Shown: piece after piece, positions 33,184 to 41,956 of the stretch
Layout of the letters: the number at the start of each line of letters is the position of its first letter
Position numbering within the stretch: the first letter of the stretch is position 1
From: JAEVLT01 sp050496765
GTDB taxonomy: Bacteria; Bacillota; Bacilli; Bacillales; Cytobacillaceae
Length of the DNA: 64,000 bases
Direction: 5' to 3'
NCBI RefSeq assembly: GCF_050496765.1
Contig: NZ_JBNWEO010000013.1
Location: forward strand, 372,001 to 436,000
Made by a program: the position numbers and the translations under genes
The notes under the pieces: generated by a model
What the model saw: the letters and a program-made list of their open reading frames with translations, nothing else
Told to the model about the DNA's origin: nothing
Databases searched by the model: none

Positions 33184-34092
33184 TTACACCTCTCCGCTCG
33201 TATATTTGCTGCGGAAATATTGAATGATATCACGAGCGGACTGGCGAAAGGAATATGCGGGGCTCCAGCCAAGCTTTTTGATGGCTTCAAGTCGATCCGA
33301 ATTGGGACCACCCGGCTGCAAGGAGGTTGATTCTTCTTTCTGTTGGAGAGTGAACTTCACTTTTGCAAGTTCTTGAAATTGCTCGGCAACCGTTTTTACC
33401 GTTCGCATTGTTCCTGTTCCAAGATCGTACTGCTCGCCCGGCTTTCCTTTTTCAAACAAAAGGGCATATGCACTGACAGCATCGCGGACATCCAAAAAAT
33501 CCCTTACTTGTGCTCCATCCCCAATGGAAAGAACGGGTGGAATCGCACCATTCTCCATTGCAACAATTTTTTCGGCAAAGATTGAACAAACGCCTGTTGA
33601 AGACCCAGGGCCAATTAGGTTGGACGGATTGGCAATGAGGATGTTCATGCCAAAAAGCTGATACCATGTTCTTGCAACAAGGACTTGCATCGCTTTCGAG
33701 ACGGCATAAGGATGGAGCGGATCCGAAGACAATGACGGCATTTGTAAGGTGGAACCTACCACAATCGTTCGGGCATTTGGTGCCTTTGTCCGGATGCCTT
33801 CAAGCAAATGAACGGTTCCCATCACATTTGTGTGAATCGGTTCAGCCGGATTTGTCCATGATTCGGCCACACTGTTTTTCCCGGCAAGGTGAAGAACAAA
33901 ATCGGGCTGGACGAAGGCAATCACGTCCATCACTTCCCGATCATTTCCGAGATCGCATTGCAAAAATGAACCTTCTGCTTTCCTTCTTCCTAACCCAACC
34001 ACCTGAACATTTTTTTCGGAAAAATATGCACAAGCGTGCTGACCTGTAAATCCATTTGCCCCAGTTATCAGAATTTTCTTTTGCTTAGCCAT
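33184..34092 (-). CDS. NAD-dependent epimerase/dehydratase (GDP-mannose dehydratase/RMD-like)
   Basis: 302 aa, extended short-chain dehydrogenase. Rossmann motif GANGFTG (about 10), a catalytic Tyr/Lys pair in HPYAVSKAMQ (about 128-134), and IANPSNLIGPGSSTG of the GMD/RMD branch. It probably reduces or dehydrates a nucleotide-linked 6-deoxy sugar; the exact reaction cannot be fixed. Its start overlaps the RmlD-like gene by eight bases. Third of four nucleotide-sugar genes in the operon. Confidence 0.8.
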   Translation of the reverse strand: MAKQKKILITGANGFTGQHACAYFSEKNVQVVGLGRRKAEGSFLQCDLGNDREVMDVIAFVQPDFVLHLAGKNSVAESWTNPAEPIHTNVMGTVHLLEGIRTKAPNARTIVVGSTLQMPSLSSDPLHPYAVSKAMQVLVARTWYQLFGMNILIANPSNLIGPGSSTGVCSIFAEKIVAMENGAIPPVLSIGDGAQVRDFLDVRDAVSAYALLFEKGKPGEQYDLGTGTMRTVKTVAEQFQELAKVKFTLQQKEESTSLQPGGPNSDRLEAIKKLGWSPAYSFRQSARDIIQYFRSKYTSGEV

Positions 34093-34915
34093 TGCTCATC
34101 ATCCAGTTGGACAACGCCGTAATCATTTCCGGATAATCAGGGACAGGATCGGGAAGTTCTTTTCTTGTATCCGTTAAGGTGCGGTCGAGGACGATTTTGC
34201 CGTCCGGAACGATTTCCACATCCGTTTTTTTGAAAACGTTCTGAAGGAGCAGGAGCAATTCATACTTGGATATTTTTACAGGAGCCGTTAAGTGGTACAA
34301 GCCGGACAAGTCCAGGGTGATGGATTGATCGATTACCTTTGCCAATTCTAGAGTTGTGACCCCATTCCATAAAACATTTTGATAGCCGTTGATTTTTCCG
34401 GATTGTTGCATAAACCAGTGAAATAAGCCGATTCCAGTTTGTTTCTTTTCAGGCCCGATAATAGAGGTGCGGATCGTTAAGTGACGTCCGCTTGTTACTT
34501 CTCCTAGTGATTTTGTTTTCGCATACACGGACACCCCATCTGGAAGATCTGTTTCCGTATACCCTCCCTTCGTCCCTTCAAATACACAATCGGTGCTGAT
34601 CTGCATGACTTTTCCGCCATATTTGTCAGCCAATTCCGTTAATAAATGCGGCAGTAAACTATTCAGGCAAATCGCATCGGTCAGTTGGCGAGCAGCCTGT
34701 TCATTTAATAGTCCAATACAATTCACAATAACATCCGGGCGCAGCTTCTCTATTAATCTGCGAACCTCGTCAAATTGAACAGCGTCTAAAAAAATGGCAT
34801 CTTTTTCTTGACTATTTCGGCTTGTAAACAAAACTTCGATTTCTTTCTTTTTGCGAAAATAATTCAAAATCATGTGTCCAGCCATTCCACTGCCGCCTAA
34901 AATGAGAAGCCTCAT
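34085..34915 (-). CDS. RmlD-like nucleotide-sugar 4-ketoreductase
   Basis: 276 aa, short-chain reductase of the RmlD type with GGSGMAGH at the N-terminus, QISTDCVFEGTKGGYTE (about 107) and VYAKTKSLGE with the Tyr/Lys pair (about 130). Next to a CapE-like dehydratase and a WecB-like 2-epimerase it is probably the reductase of a UDP-2-acetamido-2,6-dideoxy-L-hexose pathway, as WbvR in L-QuiNAc or CapF in L-FucNAc synthesis. It is shorter than CapF and lacks the cupin tail of that enzyme, which favours the WbvR type. ATGA overlap with the gene upstream. Confidence 0.78.
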   Translation of the reverse strand: MRLLILGGSGMAGHMILNYFRKKKEIEVLFTSRNSQEKDAIFLDAVQFDEVRRLIEKLRPDVIVNCIGLLNEQAARQLTDAICLNSLLPHLLTELADKYGGKVMQISTDCVFEGTKGGYTETDLPDGVSVYAKTKSLGEVTSGRHLTIRTSIIGPEKKQTGIGLFHWFMQQSGKINGYQNVLWNGVTTLELAKVIDQSITLDLSGLYHLTAPVKISKYELLLLLQNVFKKTDVEIVPDGKIVLDRTLTDTRKELPDPVPDYPEMITALSNWMMSNG

Positions 34916-35901
34916 GATAAGAAGCCTCCCTTTATCAACAGCCCTTTCAGCTCTTGCTTCGTCATCAGTCCTTCGCTTGAGTTGTAGCTTTCGAGTTTCA
35001 CAGAAGAAAAACCGCTGTAGTGCTTTCTTAGACCGGGGATGTCGATCGTCGGCAAAATGACGTAATAGTTTTCATCAAAAACAATTGTATTTTTGCTTTC
35101 GTATTCGGAAAAAAGAATTTCATGCAATTTTTCGCCCGGACGGATTCCCAGCTCGACGATTTTAACCGTTTTTTTTCCGGATGCTTCGATCAATACTTCT
35201 GCAAGGTCAAGAATTTTGCAAGTGGGCATTTTCATGACGAAAATTTCTCCGCCGACACTTTCATAGGATGCTTTAAAAAGCAATTTAATCGCATCCTCAA
35301 GCGTTAAGAAAAACCGTGTCATTCGCTTATCGGTAATCCCAATCAAATTTTTAGTCCTTATTTGATCATTAAATACATGGATGACGCTGCCATTTGTTCC
35401 TAAAACATTCCCTCCTCTGACACAAACAAATTTCGTATCCGTCTTAAGCATATTCGCATGAATAATCAGCCTTTCGCCCATCGCTTTCGTGAATCCATAA
35501 AAATTGGATGGGTTGGCTGCTTTATCTGTCGAAATATACACGACTTTTTTCACATGATGTTTGATTGCAGCCTCTATTACATTCTGCGTTCCGATGACAT
35601 TCGTTTTTAACGCTTCCAGCGGTTGATCCTCGCAAACGGGCACATGTTTTAATGCTGCTAAATGAAAGAGGTAATCAACGCCGGCACAGGCTTCAATGAT
35701 ACAGTCTTTTTCTTTAACATCGCCGATGATAAAGACAAGTTTTTCATTCGCAAACTGGCGCAGCATGGCAACCTGACTTGATTCATTCCGGGAAAAAATA
35801 CGAATTTCCTTTGGATTTTTTTCTAAAAGCTGTTTGACTAGTTCATGACCCCAGGATCCTGTAGCTCCTGTTACCAAAATGGTTTGATTTTCAAACAACA
35901 C
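34912..35901 (-). CDS. UDP-GlcNAc 4,6-dehydratase/5-epimerase (CapE/WbjB-like)
   Basis: 329 aa, soluble short dehydratase of the CapE/FlaA1 type. Rossmann motif TGATGSWG (about 12), NESSQVAMLRQF, HLAALKHVPVCEDQPLEA and STDKAANPSNFYGFTKAMGE with the Tyr/Lys pair. It removes water from UDP-GlcNAc and may invert C5 to give a 4-keto-L-sugar. The start is GTG or the adjacent TTG, within the end of the 2-epimerase gene (ribosome-binding site GGGAGGG). Confidence 0.85.
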   Translation of the reverse strand: MLFENQTILVTGATGSWGHELVKQLLEKNPKEIRIFSRNESSQVAMLRQFANEKLVFIIGDVKEKDCIIEACAGVDYLFHLAALKHVPVCEDQPLEALKTNVIGTQNVIEAAIKHHVKKVVYISTDKAANPSNFYGFTKAMGERLIIHANMLKTDTKFVCVRGGNVLGTNGSVIHVFNDQIRTKNLIGITDKRMTRFFLTLEDAIKLLFKASYESVGGEIFVMKMPTCKILDLAEVLIEASGKKTVKIVELGIRPGEKLHEILFSEYESKNTIVFDENYYVILPTIDIPGLRKHYSGFSSVKLESYNSSEGLMTKQELKGLLIKGGFLS

Positions 35902-36991
35902 CCGTCCCTCCCAAAATAAATTTGACTACTTTTGCCGATACATTCAAATCTTGATAGCCGTCTGGCAATGGCCATTGTCTAGGCTCCCTTGTCATCACTT
36001 GCACACTGCGCAAAATACTGCCCGCATCCACACCTGAAACAATATTGCTGCCGACCTCGACTGTTTCCGGTCTTTCCGTACTATTGCGCAACGTCACAGC
36101 GGGAACGTGATAAATACAGCTTTCTTCTTGAACGGTGCCGCTGTCAGTCATAACGCAAAATGCATTTTGCTGCAGTTTGACAAAATCAAAAAAGCCGAAT
36201 GGCTCGTGAAATTCGACAAGGGGATGCATTGAAATCCCGGCCATATAGTTGAGCTTGGAGCGTGTCCGCGGATGAACACTGCAAATCATTCGCAATCCAA
36301 AATGGCTGGCTACAAGATTTAAACCTGTAAGAATTTCTTTAAAAGAATTCTCAAAATCAACATTTTCGGCTCGATGAACAGTGACAAGAAAGTAGTTTTG
36401 TTTCGATAACTGCAAGTCTTTTAAAATCGTACTTGCAGCAATCTCATTTTTAAAATGGGTTAATACCTCATAGATCGGGTTGCCGGAGACAAAAATTTTC
36501 TTTGACGGAATTCCTTCTTTTACTAGATTCTCCTTGCTTTTTGCGGTGTAGGGCAAATTGAATGTTGACACTGCATCGATGACTTTGCGGTTTTTTTCCT
36601 CAGGTACGTTTAAGTCGAAGCAGCGATTGCCAGCTTCCATATGATAGACGGGAATTCCGATTCTTTCGGCCAATAATGCAGACAGCGCACTGTTTGTATC
36701 TCCGAGAACAAGCATTTTATCCGCTTTCTCATGCTCAATCATTTTCTCAAGTTCTCGGTATATCGTACCCAGCTGTGCGCCAAGCGTTAATTGCTCCATG
36801 TGAATATGGTAGTCGGGATTGCGGATATTGAGTTCTTTGAAAAAAATATCGCTAAGCGTTGCCGTGAAATTTTGCCCTGTATGGACAAGAACATGCTGAT
36901 CCGCATACTGGTCGAGCTTTTTTATAATCAGACTTAATCTGATAATTTCCGGTCGAGTTCCTAGAACTGTAAGGATCTTCACTTGTTTCAT
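35891..36991 (-). CDS. UDP-N-acetylglucosamine 2-epimerase (WecB/CapG-like)
   Basis: 366 aa. Typical blocks of the GT-B-like 2-epimerase family: GTRPEIIRLS (about 11), HTGQNF (about 37), GDTNSALSALLAERIGIPV (about 98), HMEAGNRCFDLNVPEEKNR (about 120) and a DSGTVQEE site near 285. As first gene of the operon with CapE- and RmlD-like enzymes it may work on a UDP-L-sugar (CapG/WbvD role) and not on UDP-GlcNAc itself. ATG follows GGAG. Upstream lies the terminator of another glycosyltransferase operon. Confidence 0.87.
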   Translation of the reverse strand: MKQVKILTVLGTRPEIIRLSLIIKKLDQYADQHVLVHTGQNFTATLSDIFFKELNIRNPDYHIHMEQLTLGAQLGTIYRELEKMIEHEKADKMLVLGDTNSALSALLAERIGIPVYHMEAGNRCFDLNVPEEKNRKVIDAVSTFNLPYTAKSKENLVKEGIPSKKIFVSGNPIYEVLTHFKNEIAASTILKDLQLSKQNYFLVTVHRAENVDFENSFKEILTGLNLVASHFGLRMICSVHPRTRSKLNYMAGISMHPLVEFHEPFGFFDFVKLQQNAFCVMTDSGTVQEESCIYHVPAVTLRNSTERPETVEVGSNIVSGVDAGSILRSVQVMTREPRQWPLPDGYQDLNVSAKVVKFILGGTGVV

Positions 36992-37081
36992 CTCCTAATA
37001 ACCGTTTCTTTCTCTCTTTATGGTGTACTCCTTATAACCTATGTCCGTACAGAATCGTTGGACTAGTTCACAAGCCTGTAT

Positions 37082-37121
37082 AAAAAAAAATCAGCTCTTA
37101 TCCTGTGGATAAATGCTGATT
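37082..37121 (-). terminator. terminator of the glycosyltransferase/DUF4915 operon
   Basis: On the minus strand AATCAGC pairs with GCTGATT and is followed by nine T. Confidence 0.8.
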
Positions 37122-37127
37122 CTCTTA

Positions 37128-37862
37128 TCACGATAAGCTATTTTTTTGATTTCGTGCGTTTATAAACGAGAGTAGTTTTGGCCGATAGATTTTCTCAATT
37201 ACTCTCATTTCCTGGCGCATTTGCGGACGAAATTTTGACGTGCCTGATGCTGCGTGCTGTCTGAAATGTGTCAGTGCTTCATCCAAATAGTGCATTTCGT
37301 ATCCATTCAGGAGCAAGCGGAACCACATCTCGTAATCCTGGGTGTACTTCAATTTAGGATTGAATTCCCCAACTTTTTTAAAGATGTCCTTTTTAATCAT
37401 CACGGTACAGCCATTCACCACATTATAGGTTAAAAATTCGTGATAAATATCATTCGCCATATGCCCCAGTTTTCGGCCGCAAAAAGGAATCACAATTTCG
37501 TTATGTTGATTTATAACATGATAGTTTGTAAAGCTGATTTCTGCTTTGTTGTTTTGCATAAATTCCATTTGCTTTGAAAGTTTTTCCGGAACAAACAGAT
37601 CATCAGAACTAAGCCAGGCAATGTATTCACCCGTTGCTGCAGCAATCCCATCATTTAAAGCGGTAGCTGTCCCGCCATTTTCCTTTCTGAGATAAGTAAG
37701 TTTGTCCCGAAACGGGCGAATTTTATCCACAAAGTCAGTTGAACCGTCATCTACCACGATGATTTCCGTATTTGGGTAAGTTTGTTCCAAAGCGCTCTGA
37801 ATGGCTTGATCAACATATGGACAATTGTAAAATGGAATAATAATGGACACTTTCGGGTTCAT
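37128..37862 (-). CDS. Family 2 glycosyltransferase, paralogue of the 32458 gene
   Basis: 244 aa, GT-A fold with VSIIIPFYNCPYVDQAIQSA, IVVDDGSTDF, WLSSDDLFVPEKL (about 90) and YTQDYEMWFRLLL (about 170). It shares most of its motifs and length with the product of 32458-33180, which points to a duplication. It starts by an ATGA overlap with the beta-propeller gene. Soluble, probably in the mother-cell cytoplasm (inferred from its spore-gene context). Confidence 0.87.
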   Translation of the reverse strand: MNPKVSIIIPFYNCPYVDQAIQSALEQTYPNTEIIVVDDGSTDFVDKIRPFRDKLTYLRKENGGTATALNDGIAAATGEYIAWLSSDDLFVPEKLSKQMEFMQNNKAEISFTNYHVINQHNEIVIPFCGRKLGHMANDIYHEFLTYNVVNGCTVMIKKDIFKKVGEFNPKLKYTQDYEMWFRLLLNGYEMHYLDEALTHFRQHAASGTSKFRPQMRQEMRVIEKIYRPKLLSFINARNQKNSLS

Positions 37863-38851
37863 CTTTGCTCACCGGGCGTTGCCGAATGGATGGAATAAAT
37901 CGCATTCATCCCATATTCCTCCAATTCTTGTTCCCAAAGCAGCTTTTCAAGTCTTAAATTGTAGCAGGCAATTCTTGTTGGCATTGTTCCGTACTGCCCC
38001 TCCCACTTCATCGTACCGTCTGCCTGAAGCTTTTTCGATGGCCGAATTCTTGTAAAACCAACGATCACGCTTTCATCATCCAATACTTTGATTCCCCGGC
38101 ACCAGCCCAGATGTTTTCCTGAAGGCGTCAGCTTATTTAAATCTAAAATCTTGCTAACTTTTAGAGTTTGACGATCGACCATCACCACTTTCCCGGTTAC
38201 TTGCGTAAAGTAAAGGAAATTTCCGAAAACGACTCCATCATGAATAAGATCTCCGCCAATATCGATTTTTTTTCCCGGCTTTGTTAAACAAATCGCGTCT
38301 TTCTGCAGGCAGCGTGTTGCCCAAACATCTTCGCCCAGTTGAAAAACAAAGTTTGGATGGGAATGATGTGGTTTAGTCGTTGCGATTTTTCGATAGTCAA
38401 TCGCCCGGGAAAATTTTTCCCATGGTTCCATCCCGGTTACAGACCACTCCTTTTTGATTTCGGCCTTTGGGGAGACTTCTAGCACCATGTCCAAGCCAGT
38501 ATTTACAATAAGGAAATTTCCCGACTTGGTGGGTCGAACATGATGAATGTCATTAAAACAAGGTAAGGTTACATACCCCATCCTTTGAAAATCAGGCAGT
38601 CTAAATACGAGTATCTCGGTATTTGTTCCCACATAGAGAAGGTTTTGTTCCATTGTTCCCGCAGTAAATGAGATGGAAGGATTCGTATTTGGAAGGACTT
38701 CAGGCGGGGAAACATATTTGACGCATGTTTTTGCCGTGTTTTGCTTAGGTGAAACTTTTAAAATCAAGCCTTTTTCATATTGCTCCCAGTCATTAAAAAC
38801 CCCATTTTTTTGCTGGGCACCAATGACATAAAACTGATCCACTTTTCTCAC
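37859..38851 (-). CDS. DUF4915/TIGR03032-like beta-propeller protein, function unknown
   Basis: 330 aa. No catalytic motif seen. Repeating short beta blades (for example LLYVGTNTEILVFRLPDFQ, NFLIVNTGLDMVLEVSP, KVVMVDRQTLKVSKILDL) suggest a propeller of the kind annotated DUF4915. It has HHVRPTKSGN, KPHHSHPNFVFQLGEDVWATR and GWCRGIKVLDDES blocks. It is encoded between two glycosyltransferases and overlaps one of them, so it may be a partner or a glycan-binding protein; that is inference. No signal peptide. Confidence 0.7.
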   Translation of the reverse strand: MRKVDQFYVIGAQQKNGVFNDWEQYEKGLILKVSPKQNTAKTCVKYVSPPEVLPNTNPSISFTAGTMEQNLLYVGTNTEILVFRLPDFQRMGYVTLPCFNDIHHVRPTKSGNFLIVNTGLDMVLEVSPKAEIKKEWSVTGMEPWEKFSRAIDYRKIATTKPHHSHPNFVFQLGEDVWATRCLQKDAICLTKPGKKIDIGGDLIHDGVVFGNFLYFTQVTGKVVMVDRQTLKVSKILDLNKLTPSGKHLGWCRGIKVLDDESVIVGFTRIRPSKKLQADGTMKWEGQYGTMPTRIACYNLRLEKLLWEQELEEYGMNAIYSIHSATPGEQR

Positions 38852-38857
38852 CTTCCT

Positions 38858-39928
38858 TTATTTTTTTCCAAGGCCCAAAGATTGCAGCATGATTGAAAAA
38901 TTCATATGGTATCGTTCAAGACTGAAATTGGTTTGAACATGGGTTAAAGCCTGTTGTCTGATTTTCTCTCTTAAGGGCAAATTGCTCATGAGCTCTTTCG
39001 CCTCTTTTACCGCATCATCAATATTGCCAATTTGATAGTATTTGCCGGTCTGATTATGAGTGACCGCTGTACGTACACCATAACAATCGGTTGTCAGCAC
39101 AGGGCAGCGGCTGGCCATTGCCTCTAGCGGTGAATAAGGTGCACCCTCAGTCTTTGAAGTCATGCAGAAGAACCCGCCAGAATCGCCGATTTTTGAAAAA
39201 TAATCTCTCATTTCACTATTTGGCACATTTTCGAAAATAGTCAAATGATTTTCTACATTAAGTTCCTTGATCAATGCTTGGAATTTTTCACGCTCTGCTG
39301 TAGTCGACAGCGTCGGATCCTCGAACATATAAAGTTCTATTGCCGGATGATCTTGGATCAGCTTTTGGCCAATTTTAAGAAACTCGCTCCAATTCTTGTT
39401 ATCTTCAATTCTCCCAATCCATCCTATAATGGGCCTTGGGTGTTTTGGCAGCGGTTTGTAAGCATACATCGGCCAGTCAAGGCAATTATTAAAATTGTAT
39501 TTTGGAATCGTTGGAAACAGGTCATTAAAGATTTCCATTACATATGGCGTTCGTGGTGTTAACAGCCCATTGGCATGCTGGACAATCATCGGTTTTGCAT
39601 GAGTCAGCACCCTTCGTGCATACTCTTTAGCTCCAAAACCTTGAATTTCATAAATAAATTTCCCTTTATAGCCTAATTTCCGAAAGCGCGGCATTGTGCC
39701 AACATCTGATGTAACCACAACTAAGTCGTAGCTCCCTTCATCCAAAATCTGTTTGATCCGCTCATCCTCATTCGTAATATAAACGGGTGCTCCATGATCA
39801 TTGATTAACGATCGTTCTTGCCTGTAATAAAGAAATTCGCATTGGTGTTCTTTAAGAGCGGCCCGCCGCTGACGATTCAAGGTCTCAAGCCCGCCGCTCG
39901 GCACATAAAAAACAAATAATATTTTCAT
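38858..39928 (-). CDS. Family 4/1 glycosyltransferase (GT-B)
   Basis: 356 aa from the ATG at 39928 behind GGAGG; five residues upstream are in frame but unlikely to be translated. The C-terminal half has a Glycos_transf_1 domain: PIIGWIGRIEDNKNW (about 167), ENVPNSEMRDYFSKIG and SKTEGAPYSPLEAMASRCPV (about 267) with the E-x7-E-like donor site. The N-terminal FVFYVPSGGLETLNRQR is shared with the gene at 43392, so the two are paralogues. First gene of the DUF4915/GT2 operon. Confidence 0.87.
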   Translation of the reverse strand: MKILFVFYVPSGGLETLNRQRRAALKEHQCEFLYYRQERSLINDHGAPVYITNEDERIKQILDEGSYDLVVVTSDVGTMPRFRKLGYKGKFIYEIQGFGAKEYARRVLTHAKPMIVQHANGLLTPRTPYVMEIFNDLFPTIPKYNFNNCLDWPMYAYKPLPKHPRPIIGWIGRIEDNKNWSEFLKIGQKLIQDHPAIELYMFEDPTLSTTAEREKFQALIKELNVENHLTIFENVPNSEMRDYFSKIGDSGGFFCMTSKTEGAPYSPLEAMASRCPVLTTDCYGVRTAVTHNQTGKYYQIGNIDDAVKEAKELMSNLPLREKIRQQALTHVQTNFSLERYHMNFSIMLQSLGLGKK

Positions 39929-40150
39929 AACTTCCTCCATCATCTAGCATGTTCTACCCATTCTTCCTGGCTCCATTAAGACAAACAAGGTAGAGCTTGA
40001 CTAACGACTGTACACTTTTACAATATGTAGCAATTTTAAAATGGTTCATCAAAACCTATACGCTTGATTCAAATGGTTCATATGATATGGTGGGACTCCC
40101 ATCATTTAGGATGACGAACTACTTTCAAAAAGATTTAAGGAGTGAATGGA

Positions 40151-40918
40151 TTGAACCCGTCTGTTTGTTTTATGATTCCTACCACGGCCGGAAGAGAGCC
40201 GGTTCTCTATTGGATAGTTGAGCATCTCTGCAAAGACATTCCGTCTCCCTTTCACCTGTATATTTACAATGATCATGCAAAACCGCTTATCAAATCTCTT
40301 TTTGCAATTTTAAACAAGCACCAACGAAGGGACATTGAACTAGTCGTTTACAATGATACAGGACTTCTAAATTCTAAAAAATCCGGCGCAGCCGGAGCTC
40401 GACGGCTGATGTTTGAACAAGTCAAGCGCAAATTTGATGTGGTTGTTTCACTTGATGATGATATGCAATTAATGCCAAACTGGCTTGAAACTATTCTTGA
40501 AGCAATGGAGCAGTATCCAAATCACAATGTTTTCACGGGCATTGTGCGAGGGCGGGATGGCAAGATTCAATTTGCCGGCTCGAAGTTCACAATCAAGGAT
40601 CAAACATTGTATCGTCAGGAATTAACCGAAATAAAAGGCAAATACGATGTGACCGACTGGGGGCCAATCGGTTGCATGGCCTTATGCCGCTCCGCTCTTT
40701 CGGAATCCATTTCGATTCCGCCCATTTATATTAGGGATGATGCGTCATTGTTTCTGGAACTTCGCCGCTTCGGCTGGAATGAAACAGTCGTCGTCACTAA
40801 AGCGGAAGCAATTCACAAACCAATTCCCGTTCCAAGCTCAAACCTTCGCCTAAAAGAAGAACTGGAAAAGGAAGCCAATTTCTTCCGCAATCAATACGGT
40901 TTGGAGTTCGGGTATTAG
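40151..40918 (+). CDS. Family 2-like glycosyltransferase
   Basis: 255 aa from the TTG at 40151, eight bases after AAGGAG; a GTG at 40142 is too close to that site. N-terminal PSVCFMIPTTAGREPVLYWI, a VVSLDDDMQLMPNW D-x-D metal site (about 96) and a later RDDASLFLELRRFGW block. Divergent from the 38858 gene. Single gene ended by a bidirectional terminator. Substrate unknown; its place in the cluster suggests spore glycan synthesis. Confidence 0.8.
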   Translation: MNPSVCFMIPTTAGREPVLYWIVEHLCKDIPSPFHLYIYNDHAKPLIKSLFAILNKHQRRDIELVVYNDTGLLNSKKSGAAGARRLMFEQVKRKFDVVVSLDDDMQLMPNWLETILEAMEQYPNHNVFTGIVRGRDGKIQFAGSKFTIKDQTLYRQELTEIKGKYDVTDWGPIGCMALCRSALSESISIPPIYIRDDASLFLELRRFGWNETVVVTKAEAIHKPIPVPSSNLRLKEELEKEANFFRNQYGLEFGY

Positions 40919-40927
40919 CCATCCATG

Positions 40928-40965
40928 AAACATCCTCGACCCTTTAGGAATTCGAGGATGTTTTA
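40928..40965. terminator. bidirectional terminator between two convergent glycosyltransferase genes
   Basis: AAACATCCTCGA pairs with TCGAGGATGTTT around a 12-base loop. Confidence 0.88.
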
Positions 40966-41885
40966 TGGCTAGAAATGATTTCCTGTATTTTATCAAGTAA
41001 TTCGCTTACTCTTATTTCGGTGGAGTGTCGTTCACGAACCATCTCATACCCTTGTTTGGCAATCTTCAGCCGTTCTTTCTCATGGTGCAAATAGTAGTAC
41101 GCTTTTTCATAAATTGTCGTTGGCTCGACGGCAACAAACGTTATTCCATCAACAAAACCAAGATCCACCAGCTCTTGAGACGGTGTTGCCAGAAGCAGTG
41201 TGTTGCACGCCGTCGTTTCAAAATATTTCATCACTGGAAAATGATCGTTCGAATCGCAGGTAATCTGCATTTTTGCCCGATTAATTTCTCTGGCATAGTC
41301 CTCGCCAACAAGCACACCGGCACTTGCGTCCGCAAGATTTTTATAACCCGGGTGCGGATGATAGACGAAACCTGGTTCGTTCCTCATGATTTCAAGCATT
41401 TTCGCCCTAGCTGGGTAAAGATGTTTGAACATCGCCCCGGTCATCAGCCAATTAATTTGTTTTTCCAACTTGTAATCTTTAAAAATCTCATGCGGGACAT
41501 GATGTGGGAACCAAATGAACCGGTCGGCAAACTGTGGAAACCACTTGAAGCTGGCTTCCCGGTAAACCGTAAAAATATGGCGGATATTTTCCCTTTCAAA
41601 AAATCGACCACGTTCAAATATTTTATATTTTAAGTCATGCATAATCGCGCCGTATGGCATCGAAAGCTTCGGAAAACCGTACACTCTTGGGGAATAATCG
41701 GGTTTAAAGTCATTTATCAAAATAAAATCGGGTGTAAAGCTTATCCCTTGAAGAATCTCTGAAATGTCCCCATCTCGATCAAGGGCAAGCACTTGCGCCT
41801 GCCTTTTCAATTCCAACTCCAAATAATAGGAGCTCTTTTCAACCCGCTGCAAAAAACTTTTCGTCAGAAACAAGATTTTTAGCAC
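40944..41885 (-). CDS. CgeB-like glycosyltransferase (spore maturation/crust type)
   Basis: 313 aa, close to CgeB of B. subtilis in size. Motifs of the CgeB/Glyco_trans_1_2 family are PKLSMPYGAIMHDLKYK, IFTVYREASFKWFPQF, IWFPHHVPHEIF, and the C-terminal VMKYFETTACNTLLLATPS and VAVEPTTIYEKAYYYL. CgeB acts in the final maturation and glycosylation of the outermost spore layer. GTG start behind GAGGG. It follows the terminator of a small gene of unknown function on the same strand. Confidence 0.82.
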   Translation of the reverse strand: MLKILFLTKSFLQRVEKSSYYLELELKRQAQVLALDRDGDISEILQGISFTPDFILINDFKPDYSPRVYGFPKLSMPYGAIMHDLKYKIFERGRFFERENIRHIFTVYREASFKWFPQFADRFIWFPHHVPHEIFKDYKLEKQINWLMTGAMFKHLYPARAKMLEIMRNEPGFVYHPHPGYKNLADASAGVLVGEDYAREINRAKMQITCDSNDHFPVMKYFETTACNTLLLATPSQELVDLGFVDGITFVAVEPTTIYEKAYYYLHHEKERLKIAKQGYEMVRERHSTEIRVSELLDKIQEIISSHKTSSNS

Positions 41886-41909
41886 CGTTTGATCCCTCTT
41901 TTTTTCTTA

Positions 41910-41944
41910 AAAAAATCGGAAAGAGCTGAAAAAAGCTCTTTCCG
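41910..41944 (-). terminator. terminator of the 41957 gene
   Basis: CGGAAAGAGCT pairs with AGCTCTTTCCG, followed by ATTTTTTT on the minus strand. It lies about 25 bases before the cgeB-like start. Confidence 0.88.
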
Positions 41945-41956
41945 TAAGTAATAAAT

